From positions 1 to 7,331 of the forward strand of contig VBHE01000212.1 of NCBI GenBank assembly GCA_005889515.1: DNA of 7,331 bases. Direction: 5' to 3'. This DNA is from Chloroflexota bacterium. Lineage in GTDB: Bacteria > Chloroflexota > Dormibacteria > Aeolococcales > Aeolococcaceae. The translations under genes were made by a program, and so were the position numbers. The stretch's first letter is position 1. Every line of letters starts with the position of its first letter. This document shows positions 1 to 5,767 of this stretch, piece by piece. The notes beneath the pieces are model-generated. The model was not told the origin of the DNA and searched no databases. It saw only the letters and a program-made list of their open reading frames with translations.

Positions 1-1
1 C

Positions 2-1219
2 CCCGTCATCGACGTCCTGGACGACCGCTATGCGGTCCGTCCCGGCGACCGGGTGGTGCTCATCGTCGAGGACGACGTCAACTTCGCGCGCGTCCTCCTC
101 GACATGGCGAACACCCGTCACCTCAAGGGCGTGGTCGCCCTGCGCGGGGAGGAGGCGGTGGCGCTCGCCCGTGAGTTCCGGCCCGACGCCATCACCCTCG
201 ACATCCACCTCGAGGACCTGAGCGGCTGGACGGTGCTCGACTGGCTGCAGCACAACCCCGACACCCGCCACATCCCGGTGCACATCGTCTCCATCGACGA
301 CGACAGCGTCCGCGCCTACCGCTCGGGAGCGTCGAGCGCACTCAACAAGCCGGCGGCGAAGGAGACGCTCGACCGTCTCTTCGAGGAGATCACCGAGTCC
401 ATCGAGCGGCGCACCAAGCGGCTGCTCGTCGTCGAGGACGACGAGACCCAGCGCGCCCAGATCGTCGAGCTCTGCGGCGGCGAGGATGTGGAGATCACCT
501 CCGCGGCCACCGGCGCCGAGGCGCTCGCGGCGCTCGGCCGTGAGCGCTTCGACTGCATGGTGCTCGACCTCGGCCTTCCCGACATGAGCGGGTTCGACGT
601 CATCCAGAGGGTCCAGGACGAGATGTCGCTCCGGGGCATGCCGGTGGTCGTCTACACGGCGGGGACGCTCGCCAGGCGCGACGAGACCCGGATGCGCAAG
701 GCCGCCCAGGCCGTCGTCCTCAAGGACGCTCGCTCCCCCGAGCGTCTGCTCGACGAGGTCACCCACGTGCTCCACCGCGTCGAGGCCGAGCTGCCCGCCG
801 AGAAGCGGCAGATGCTCCGCGCGGCGCGGCAGGTCGACCACGCGCTCGCGGGCCGCCGGGTTCTGGTGGTGGACGACGACATCCGCAACGTCTTCGCCAT
901 CACCGCGGTGCTCGAGCGCCAGGGAATGGAGGTGGTGCCCGCCGAGACCGGGGCCGAGGCGCTGGCCGCGCTCGGGAGCCGCACCGACGTCGACATCGCC
1001 CTGGTCGACGTGATGATGCCGGAGATGGACGGCTACGAGACCATGGCCCGGATCCGCGCCCTCGACCGGTACCGAACGCTGCCGATGATCGCGCTCACCG
1101 CCAAGGCGATGCTCGGCGATCGCGAGCGCTGCCTCGAGGCCGGAGCCACCGACTACATCTCCAAGCCGGTGGACAACGAGCAGCTGCTCTCCCTCCTGCG
1201 TGTGCACCTGTATCGGTGA
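2..1219 (+). CDS. C-terminal part of a multi-receiver hybrid histidine kinase (three REC domains), 5' end outside window
   Basis: The frame is open from base 2, so the gene starts before the window. In-frame GTG codons at 50 and 53 sit directly at the first receiver strand and are probably internal. Counting from the GTG at 53, three complete REC domains follow. REC1 covers about 1-115, with acidic pocket VEDD, phospho-acceptor D50 (bases 200-202) and lysine K99. REC2 covers about 122-240, with VEDD, D172 and K224. REC3 covers about 268-388, with VDDD, D319 in a DVMMPEMDGYE motif, T349 and K371 in SKP. The protein ends shortly after REC3 at LLRVHLYR with no DNA-binding output. As I recall the family, this REC-REC-REC tail ends large HAMP/GAF hybrid sensor kinases, where the receivers pass phosphate or act as sinks. 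The kinase core is therefore inferred to lie upstream. The product is cytoplasmic or the cytoplasmic part of a membrane protein. The gene is followed closely by a second signalling gene, a pairing I believe is common. A free-standing triple-REC protein starting at GTG 53 is the less likely alternative. Confidence 0.88.
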   Translation, partial: PVIDVLDDRYAVRPGDRVVLIVEDDVNFARVLLDMANTRHLKGVVALRGEEAVALAREFRPDAITLDIHLEDLSGWTVLDWLQHNPDTRHIPVHIVSIDDDSVRAYRSGASSALNKPAAKETLDRLFEEITESIERRTKRLLVVEDDETQRAQIVELCGGEDVEITSAATGAEALAALGRERFDCMVLDLGLPDMSGFDVIQRVQDEMSLRGMPVVVYTAGTLARRDETRMRKAAQAVVLKDARSPERLLDEVTHVLHRVEAELPAEKRQMLRAARQVDHALAGRRVLVVDDDIRNVFAITAVLERQGMEVVPAETGAEALAALGSRTDVDIALVDVMMPEMDGYETMARIRALDRYRTLPMIALTAKAMLGDRERCLEAGATDYISKPVDNEQLLSLLRVHLYR

Positions 1220-1253
1220 TGGCGATGAGCGTCGACAGGCGGATGCGCTGATG
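1217..1253 (+). promoter_or_regulatory. Possible translational-coupling junction with a 10-codon mini-ORF
   Basis: The stop TGA (1217-1219) of the triple-REC gene shares its last base with an ATG at 1219. That ATG opens a 10-codon frame (MAMSVDRRMR) whose own TGA (1249-1251) overlaps the ATG of the next kinase gene at 1251. Two overlapping stop/start pairs in a row could let terminating ribosomes step from one gene to the next. In GC-rich DNA this may also be chance. Confidence 0.35.
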
Positions 1254-2561
1254 GAGTTCGCCCCGCGGGCCGCCCGCGCCAGCGTCCTGCTCGTCGACGA
1301 CGACACCTCCAAGCTCACCGCGCTCGAGTCGGTTCTCGCCCCCCTCGGCCAGAACCTGGTGCGGGCGGAGTCGGGACGGGAGGCGCTCCGTGCCGTCCTC
1401 GCCGACGACTTCGCGGTCATCCTCCTCGACGTCCGGATGTCGGGGATGGACGGCTTCGAGACCGCCGAGCTGATCCGCCAGCGGGAGCGCTCCGAGCGCA
1501 CCCCGATCATCTTCGTCACCGCCTACGGCGCCGGCGAGGCCAACCTCGAGCGCGGCTACCGGCTCGGCGCCGTCGACTTCATCTTCGCCCCGGTGGTGCC
1601 CGAGATCCTCCGCACCAAGGTGAGCGTCTTCGTCGACCTCATGCTGAAGACGGACGAGATCCGCCTCCAGGCCGAGCGGCTGCGCGAGCTCGAGCGGCGC
1701 GAGCTCAGCCGCCGGCTCGAGCGCGCCGAGCTGGGCCGGCTCCAGGCCGAGGCCCGCTTCGCCTCGGTGCTCGACTTCGCCGCCGACGGGATCGTCGCCC
1801 TCGATGGCCAGCGCCACGTCGTGCTCTTCAACCGCGGCGCCGAGCACATCTTCGGGCGGACCGCCGCCGAAACCATCGGACAGCCGATCGACGTCCTCCT
1901 CCCCGACGGGGTCGAGGAGTTCCTCCTCCCGCGCGATGGCGACGGGGAGGGCGTGGGGCGCCACGACCGGCATCGCCAGGAGGTCGCGGCGGTGCGCGCC
2001 GGCGGTCATCCTCCGGGACATCTCCGAGCGCAGGGCCGCCGAGGCCGAGGTGCGCAGGCTCAACGAGGATCTCAACCAGAGGCTGAGCGCGGGGGTCGAC
2101 CTCGTCGCCCATCTCGCCGCCTCGCTCGACCCCTCCGAGGTGCTCGCCCGGCTGCTCGTCCGGGTCAGCGCCGCGGTCAAGGCCGACGAGGGGGTCCTGC
2201 TCCGGGTCGACGACCGGGGCGGGCTCAGCGTCGCCGGCCGGCACGCCGCCGAGGGCGCCGGCAACGACCAGCTCGGGGTGCTGCTCCACCGCCAGCCGCT
2301 GATCCGGCGCGCCATCTCCGAGCGCATGCCGGTGGTCGGCGGCGGCCTCGACCTCGGGCCGCCGGCCGAGGGCGAGCAGGCGCCGATGAGCGGCGTGCTC
2401 CACACCGCGGTGCTGCCCCTCGCGGTCGACGGCCGGGTGAGCGCGGTGCTGGTGCTCACCCGGCACCGCGACGACCCCTTCACCGCAGGCGACACCGAGA
2501 TGCTGCTCCTCATCGGCAACGTGGCCACCGTCGCCCTGCGCAACGCCCAGCTCTTCGATGA
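1251..2561 (+). CDS. REC-PAS N-terminal half of a frameshifted sensor histidine kinase
   Basis: ATG 1251 is chosen because it lies just before the REC domain and has a weak AGGCGG about 9 bases upstream; an in-frame GTG at 1200 would overlap the previous gene. Residues 10-130 form a receiver domain: VDDD at 15-18, phospho-acceptor D60 in LLDVRMSGMDGFE, and switch threonine T90. The usual lysine is replaced by A113 (DFIFAPVVPE). Residues about 133-170 are a charged, heptad-like helix rich in R/E/L, probably a signalling coiled coil. Residues about 168-222 start a PAS domain (DGIVALDGQRHVVLFN, then PIDVLLPDG). After about residue 223 the frame stops resembling PAS and becomes a low-complexity G/R/A tail to the TGA at 2559-2561, where the true coding signal has moved to the +1 frame. 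The intact product would be a cytoplasmic REC-PAS-GAF kinase that receives phosphate from the preceding hybrid kinase or from itself. As it stands, the last ~210 residues are frameshift translation. Confidence 0.7.
   Translation: MEFAPRAARASVLLVDDDTSKLTALESVLAPLGQNLVRAESGREALRAVLADDFAVILLDVRMSGMDGFETAELIRQRERSERTPIIFVTAYGAGEANLERGYRLGAVDFIFAPVVPEILRTKVSVFVDLMLKTDEIRLQAERLRELERRELSRRLERAELGRLQAEARFASVLDFAADGIVALDGQRHVVLFNRGAEHIFGRTAAETIGQPIDVLLPDGVEEFLLPRDGDGEGVGRHDRHRQEVAAVRAGGHPPGHLRAQGRRGRGAQAQRGSQPEAERGGRPRRPSRRLARPLRGARPAARPGQRRGQGRRGGPAPGRRPGRAQRRRPARRRGRRQRPARGAAPPPAADPARHLRAHAGGRRRPRPRAAGRGRAGADERRAPHRGAAPRGRRPGERGAGAHPAPRRPLHRRRHRDAAPHRQRGHRRPAQRPALR
1920..2005 (+). other. Frame break within the PAS domain of the sensor kinase
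   Basis: PAS similarity is clear up to VLLPDGVEEF (about base 1922) in the frame of ATG 1251, and resumes at VILRDISERR (from 2005) one frame later. From DGIVALD to RDISERR only about 75 residues are present, where a usual PAS unit of this type has about 105. One deletion of 3n+2 bases, for example about 90-100 bases, would explain both the shortening and the frame change. A sequencing or assembly error, or true gene decay, would look the same here. Confidence 0.7.
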
Positions 2562-3324
2562 GGCGCAGCAGGCGAGCATCACCAAGAGCGAGTTCCTGCG
2601 GATGGCGGCGCACGAGCTGCGCACCCCCGCGGGGGTGCTGCGCGGCTACCTGTCCATGCTCCGCGACGGCACCCTGGGCAGCTCTCCGCCCGGATGGGAG
2701 CGCCCCCTCGAGGTGGTGGACGCCAAGGCGGGCGAGCTCACCGGGCTCATCGACGACCTGCTCCTGGCGGCGAGCATGGAGGGGGGCACGGTGCCGGTGC
2801 GCCCCGAGGTCTTCGACCTCCGGGAGGCGGTGGGCGCCGCGCTCGGCCGCGCCGAGGGACGGGCGACGCTGCTCGGCGCCCGGATCGAGTCGGACCTCGC
2901 CGCCGACCCGGTCCTCGTCGAGGCCGACAGCGAGCACATCGGGCGAATTCTCGACAACCTCGTCAACAACGCGCTCACCTACTCGGCGGGCGAGCCCTGG
3001 CTGCGGCTGTCGGTGGCGGAGGCGCCGCCCCGGGTCGCGGTCGACGACCACGGCGTGGGCGTCGACCCGGAGCAGGCCGAGCGCATCTTCGAGCGCTTCT
3101 ACCGGGTCAACGACCCGGCCCTCGGCTACCCACCGGGGACGGGCCTCGGCCTCTACATCAGCCGCGATCTCGCCGGGCTGGCCGGTGGGACCCTCGCCCT
3201 GGAGCACAGCCGGCCGGGAGAGGGCAGCCGCTTCGTGCTCACCCTGCGCGCCCCGGCGCGGACCCCCGTGGAGGTGGCGCGGCCGGCGCCGGTGCCGGCG
3301 GGCCGCAGGCGCGGCGGGCGGTAG
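1936..3324 (+). CDS. GAF-HisKA-HATPase_c C-terminal half of the frameshifted sensor histidine kinase
   Basis: This is the frame that carries the rest of the kinase. ATG 1936 is simply the nearest in-frame start after the break; no well-spaced Shine-Dalgarno sequence supports it. The end of a PAS domain and its linker appear at about 2005-2070 (VILRDISERRAAEAEV). A GAF-like domain runs about 2070-2565 and ends in ALRNAQLFDEAQ. The HisKA domain has H-box HELRTP with the phospho-acceptor histidine at 2611-2613. The HATPase domain has an N-box DNLVNNA at 2953-2973, a G1-type DDHGVGV at 3043-3063, an F-box FERFYR near 3088-3105, and G2 GTGLGL at 3136-3153. The catalytic half is therefore complete, and all residues expected for ATP binding and autophosphorylation are visible. 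The tail after about 3250 is a short A/P/R-rich extension. No transmembrane segment is seen, so the enzyme should be cytoplasmic. It was probably one gene with the REC-PAS half. Whether the kinase half is translated on its own is unknown. Confidence 0.8.
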   Translation: MATGRAWGATTGIARRSRRCAPAVILRDISERRAAEAEVRRLNEDLNQRLSAGVDLVAHLAASLDPSEVLARLLVRVSAAVKADEGVLLRVDDRGGLSVAGRHAAEGAGNDQLGVLLHRQPLIRRAISERMPVVGGGLDLGPPAEGEQAPMSGVLHTAVLPLAVDGRVSAVLVLTRHRDDPFTAGDTEMLLLIGNVATVALRNAQLFDEAQQASITKSEFLRMAAHELRTPAGVLRGYLSMLRDGTLGSSPPGWERPLEVVDAKAGELTGLIDDLLLAASMEGGTVPVRPEVFDLREAVGAALGRAEGRATLLGARIESDLAADPVLVEADSEHIGRILDNLVNNALTYSAGEPWLRLSVAEAPPRVAVDDHGVGVDPEQAERIFERFYRVNDPALGYPPGTGLGLYISRDLAGLAGGTLALEHSRPGEGSRFVLTLRAPARTPVEVARPAPVPAGRRRGGR

Positions 3325-4011
3325 TCAGACCGGGGGGGCTCCGACGTCCTCCTCCTCGAGGAGGGCTGCGAGCTCGACGAGATCGCGCTGGACCGCCGCG
3401 GGCAGCCGCTGGGCCGCGGCGCCGAGGACGATCGGCGCGGTGGCCTGGCCGACCACCTCGACCGGGGTGGCCATCGCCACCCGCGCCGTGGCCACGAGCC
3501 GCCAGGGCCAGCGGGCGAGCCGGGTGACGCCGACGAGGAGCGCGGCGAGCGCCACCGCGATCGCCGGCAGGACCGCCCAGCGCACCACCGCCGGGCCCTC
3601 GCGGGCGATGGCGACGGCGCGGTGCCGGCCGGGAGCCGGGGCCGTGCCGGGACCGGTGCTCGGTGGAACCGGTGCGGCGGCGCCGGCCGGCGACGGCGGC
3701 GCCGAGGTGGAGGCCGCCGGCGGCTCCGGCGCGGCGACCACCGGGGGGGCGGCGGGCGCCACCGCTCCCTGCTGGGCCGGAGCCGGCTGGGCCGCCACCG
3801 TCGGCGCGGGGGCGGGGCGCGGCGCCGGTGCGGCGGCCGGCGGCCGGGCGGTGGCGGCGGGCGTCGAAGCCGGCGCCGGCGGCTCGTCCGGGGGCACGAC
3901 GAGCCTCGGCGCGGCGACCACTGTGGACGGCGCCGCCGGCACGAGCACGGCGAGCATCCCCGCAGCGACTGCGGCGGCGGCTCCGCCGCGCGACGGCCTC
4001 CTTCCCTTCAC
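3325..4011 (-). CDS. Exported Pro/Ala-rich single-span membrane protein of unknown function
   Basis: GTG 4011 gives a 228-residue protein with a clear signal peptide: basic n-region KGRRPSR, then an Ala/Val/Leu core to about residue 34. A GGGAGG lies 12 bases upstream, which is slightly long. The reading frame stays open further upstream, but that part overlaps the preceding gene and is not credible. Residues about 38-128 are a low-complexity Pro/Ala/Thr/Ser stretch, such as would span or decorate the envelope. Residues about 141-163 form a hydrophobic transmembrane helix followed by Arg-rich TRLARWPWRLVATAR. This predicts a type I topology with the Pro/Ala arm outside and a tail of about 65 residues inside, ending in an acidic helix (LAALLEEED). 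I recognise no family. It is the last gene of the minus-strand operon, 35 bases after the previous gene, and its stop abuts the stop of the convergent kinase gene. The high-GC Pro/Ala region could inflate ORF length, but the signal peptide plus TM helix argue for a real gene. Confidence 0.6.
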   Translation of the reverse strand: MKGRRPSRGGAAAAVAAGMLAVLVPAAPSTVVAAPRLVVPPDEPPAPASTPAATARPPAAAPAPRPAPAPTVAAQPAPAQQGAVAPAAPPVVAAPEPPAASTSAPPSPAGAAAPVPPSTGPGTAPAPGRHRAVAIAREGPAVVRWAVLPAIAVALAALLVGVTRLARWPWRLVATARVAMATPVEVVGQATAPIVLGAAAQRLPAAVQRDLVELAALLEEEDVGAPPV

Positions 4012-4046
4012 GCCCGTCCGAGACCTCCCACCCAAGACCGGCGATG

Positions 4047-4697
4047 CTACCCCAGCGGCCCCTTCGGGGTCGGGGACGGGCACGCCGACACGACGCTGAA
4101 GCCGCTGGTCGCCTGGACCGCGTGGACGAACTGGTCGGCGCCGAGCAGGAACACCTGAGCGGTCACGTCGACGCCGGCGGTGCCGCAGCTCGGGCCGCCC
4201 TTCGGCATCGCCGCCACCGCGGAGTCCTGCTCCACCAGCGGCCGGCCGGGCTGGAGCAGGTGCGACGTCACCGAGCCGGCGCAGCCGCGGCCCTGAGCGG
4301 ACTCGTACCAGTCGATGCTGTGGACTCCGGGCGAGGGCCGGTAGGTGCCGAAGACGTCCGGAGGCGCGCAGCGCGCGAGCACGCTGCACGCCCGCGACGA
4401 CCGGTCGACGACCGAGGAGGTCATCCGCACCACGTCCCCGGGGTGGTACGCCCCCCGATCGGTGGCGGTGGCCACGCGGAGGTCTGCGGGAGCGCACGCG
4501 GGCGGCCCGGACGGACCAGCGCCCGGGGCGCCGGCCGCGCCCTGCGGCGCCGCCGTGGTGGGGATCGGTGGGGTCACGCCCGGCGGCGTCCCCTCGGCCG
4601 GCCCGGAGGTCGACGGGGGACGCGGCTGCTGCGAGCGCGTCCCCACCGATCCGATCAGGCCGGTGGCCGCCACCCCCAGTAGCAGGCCACCGGCCAC
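4047..4697 (-). CDS. Secreted or membrane-anchored cysteine-containing protein, probably Ig-like domain, function unknown
   Basis: The standard start is GTG 4697, giving 216 residues. The frame is open upstream back to the TGA at 4761-4763, and codons before the GTG encode RVRARLVRWAVAVA, which would make a much better basic signal-peptide start, but I see no ATG, GTG or TTG there. The real start is therefore uncertain; CTG at 4718 is a possibility. From GTG 4697, residues 1-18 are hydrophobic (signal peptide or anchor), residues 20-67 are a Pro/Gly/Ala/Thr linker, and residues 68-210 form a compact domain. That domain starts CAPADLRVATATDRGAYHPGDVV and contains six cysteines (68, 104, 110, 139, 171, 206), an even number consistent with disulfides outside the cytoplasm. 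The T-D-x(3)-Y-x-P-G-D pattern recalls bacterial Ig-like or BsuPI-like beta-sandwich domains, but this is only a resemblance. It follows the cupredoxin gene after 37 bases. Confidence 0.68.
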   Translation of the reverse strand: MAGGLLLGVAATGLIGSVGTRSQQPRPPSTSGPAEGTPPGVTPPIPTTAAPQGAAGAPGAGPSGPPACAPADLRVATATDRGAYHPGDVVRMTSSVVDRSSRACSVLARCAPPDVFGTYRPSPGVHSIDWYESAQGRGCAGSVTSHLLQPGRPLVEQDSAVAAMPKGGPSCGTAGVDVTAQVFLLGADQFVHAVQATSGFSVVSACPSPTPKGPLG

Positions 4698-4734
4698 GGC
4701 GACCGCCCAGCGAACCAGGCGAGCGCGGACGCGA

Positions 4735-5190
4735 CTACTGATCGACGACGAGCGTCCCCCTCATGAACGGATGGACCTGGCAGGTGAAGGAGTACGTCCC
4801 CGGACTCAGCGTGTCGACCCCGTGCACCTCGTTGACGTACGTCCAGTCGGTGAACCCGCTGCTGAACCGCGGGTAGCTGCAGTTGCCCTTGCCGGGATTG
4901 TTGCCGTTGAACGGCGCCGCGGTGCAGTCCTTCACCACCTCGGTGAGGCTGTGCCCCGGGTTGCCGAAGATGACGTCGTAATTGCCGAACTTGAAGGTGT
5001 GGCCCGCCTTCACATGGACGACATCGGGGATGTACTGCCAGTTGATGACGAACACGTCGGCGGGATGGTTCTGATGGCCGCTGTCGGCATGCACCCGCGG
5101 CGCGCTCGCTGCACCGGCGAGAAGGCCGGCGACCACCATCGCGAGGGCGACCGCCACACCGCCGAGTCTGATGTGTCGAAGAGATCTCAT
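4735..5190 (-). CDS. Secreted amicyanin/plastocyanin-like type 1 copper protein (cupredoxin)
   Basis: ATG 5190 opens a 151-residue protein with a strong signal peptide (MRSLRHIRLGG, then a hydrophobic core to about residue 29, likely cleavage at an AxA site between 30 and 35). The mature part is a single cupredoxin fold of about 115 residues. The type 1 copper ligands are visible: H80 in NPGHSL (bases 4951-4953), then C137, H140 and M143 in FTCQVHPFMRG. The short C-x2-H-x2-M ligand loop is the amicyanin type (amicyanin has CTPHPFMRG) rather than the longer plastocyanin loop. C89 and C104 lie in an insertion between the first His and the Cys and may form a disulfide. The expected role is single-electron transfer outside the cytoplasmic membrane; the partner is not identifiable. 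It begins 6 bases after the upstream gene's stop, so the two are probably translationally linked. I see no methylamine dehydrogenase gene in the window, so the name amicyanin refers only to the metal loop. Confidence 0.88.
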   Translation of the reverse strand: MRSLRHIRLGGVAVALAMVVAGLLAGAASAPRVHADSGHQNHPADVFVINWQYIPDVVHVKAGHTFKFGNYDVIFGNPGHSLTEVVKDCTAAPFNGNNPGKGNCSYPRFSSGFTDWTYVNEVHGVDTLSPGTYSFTCQVHPFMRGTLVVDQ

Positions 5191-5196
5191 CGCGCG

Positions 5197-5748
5197 CTAC
5201 CCCGTCGTGACCGACACGAAGGTGACCCGCCCGGCGTCGACCGGCCGGCTGCCGTTCAGCCCCACCGGCTGGGCGCCGGGCACGCAGCCTGCATGAGCCT
5301 GGAGCCCGAAGCGGGTGGTCAGGGTCTCACCGGGCTGCGGGGGGCTGAAGAGCGTCATGTTCACGGTGCCGCTCGAGCCCATGTGCCCGCCGGTGACGGC
5401 ACCGTGGCCGAGAGCGCCGCTCTGCGAGCCGAAGATGTCGATGTTCAGCACCACCGTGTCGATCCAGCTGCCGTCCTTGTAGGCGACCGCGACCGAGTGG
5501 ACGCCGTCGGCGGGCTGGGTGGACTGGAGGGTCGCGAACGGACCGTCACCGGCGCAGTGCACCGCCGAGGGCTGGCGGGCGTTCAGGCTGAAGATGGAGA
5601 CCTCACCGGTGTTGGGATCGGCCGAGGTGGAGGTGAACTCGTCACCGTGCTTCGGCCCCGCCTGGAATGGCGGCCCTCCCGCCTGGGCGGGCACGGCCAT
5701 CACCATCATGGCCCCGAGCGCTGCGAGCGCTGTCAGGACTCTTCTCAT
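5197..5748 (-). CDS. Secreted protein of unknown function
   Basis: ATG 5748 gives 183 residues and is supported by a strong AGGAGGGGG ribosome site 10 bases upstream and a textbook signal peptide: MRRVLTALAALGAMMVMA followed by VPAQA and cleavage before GG (about residue 23). The frame is open further upstream, but that stretch overlaps the amidohydrolase gene in another frame and is a shadow. The mature protein of about 160 residues is rich in Gly, Ser, Thr and Val with alternating hydrophobic segments (HSVAVAY, IDTVVLNIDIFG, TVNMTLF, RVTFVSVTTG), suggesting an all-beta fold. It contains two cysteines (C65 and C155) that could pair, and several histidines (H34, H64, H84, H115, H122, H152). 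I do not recognise the family. It lies 17 bases after the amidohydrolase and 6 bases before the cupredoxin. This suggests it works with one of them outside the cell membrane; metal binding by the histidines is only a speculation. Confidence 0.78.
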   Translation of the reverse strand: MRRVLTALAALGAMMVMAVPAQAGGPPFQAGPKHGDEFTSTSADPNTGEVSIFSLNARQPSAVHCAGDGPFATLQSTQPADGVHSVAVAYKDGSWIDTVVLNIDIFGSQSGALGHGAVTGGHMGSSGTVNMTLFSPPQPGETLTTRFGLQAHAGCVPGAQPVGLNGSRPVDAGRVTFVSVTTG

Positions 5749-5758
5749 GGAATTCGAT

Positions 5759-5767
5759 CCCCCTCCT
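5759..5767 (-). promoter_or_regulatory. Strong ribosome binding site of the secreted-protein gene
   Basis: AGGAGGGGG on the minus strand lies 10 bases before ATG 5748. Its first two bases are shared with the TAG stop (5766-5768) of the amidohydrolase. This fixes the start of the downstream gene and suggests ribosomes ending on the hydrolase can re-initiate, coupling the two genes. Confidence 0.75.

Noticed and set aside
1095..2624. Long minus-strand open frame of about 509 codons opposite the kinase
   Set aside because: It lies antisense to clear REC, PAS and GAF domains, and its translation is low-complexity with no recognisable domain. Long antisense frames are expected at this GC content.
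1828..3207. Minus-strand open frame of about 459 codons opposite the GAF-HisKA-HATPase region
   Set aside because: It is a shadow of the well-supported kinase core (HELRTP, N-box and G-boxes on the plus strand), rich in R/G/E/H without domain pattern.
3332..3338. Run of seven G near the 3' end of the Pro/Ala protein gene, considered as a phase-variation tract
   Set aside because: It sits in the last few codons (Gly-Ala-Pro-Pro-Val), where a slip would alter only the extreme C-terminus. It is short and in a very GC-rich context.
3351..3364. Perfect 14-base palindrome CCTCCTCGAGGAGG near the convergent junction, considered as a terminator
   Set aside because: It lies inside the coding sequence for the acidic LLEEED segment, has no loop and no following T-run on either strand. 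It is explained by the codons used.
3615..3900. GC-rich repetitive-looking stretch considered as a DNA repeat array
   Set aside because: It has no fixed repeat unit; the pattern comes from Pro/Ala-rich codons of the minus-strand membrane protein.
2558..4099. Plus-strand open frame of 513 codons spanning the kinase end and the Pro/Ala gene
   Set aside because: The translation is Arg/Ser/Ala low complexity, crosses two better-supported genes and shows no motif.
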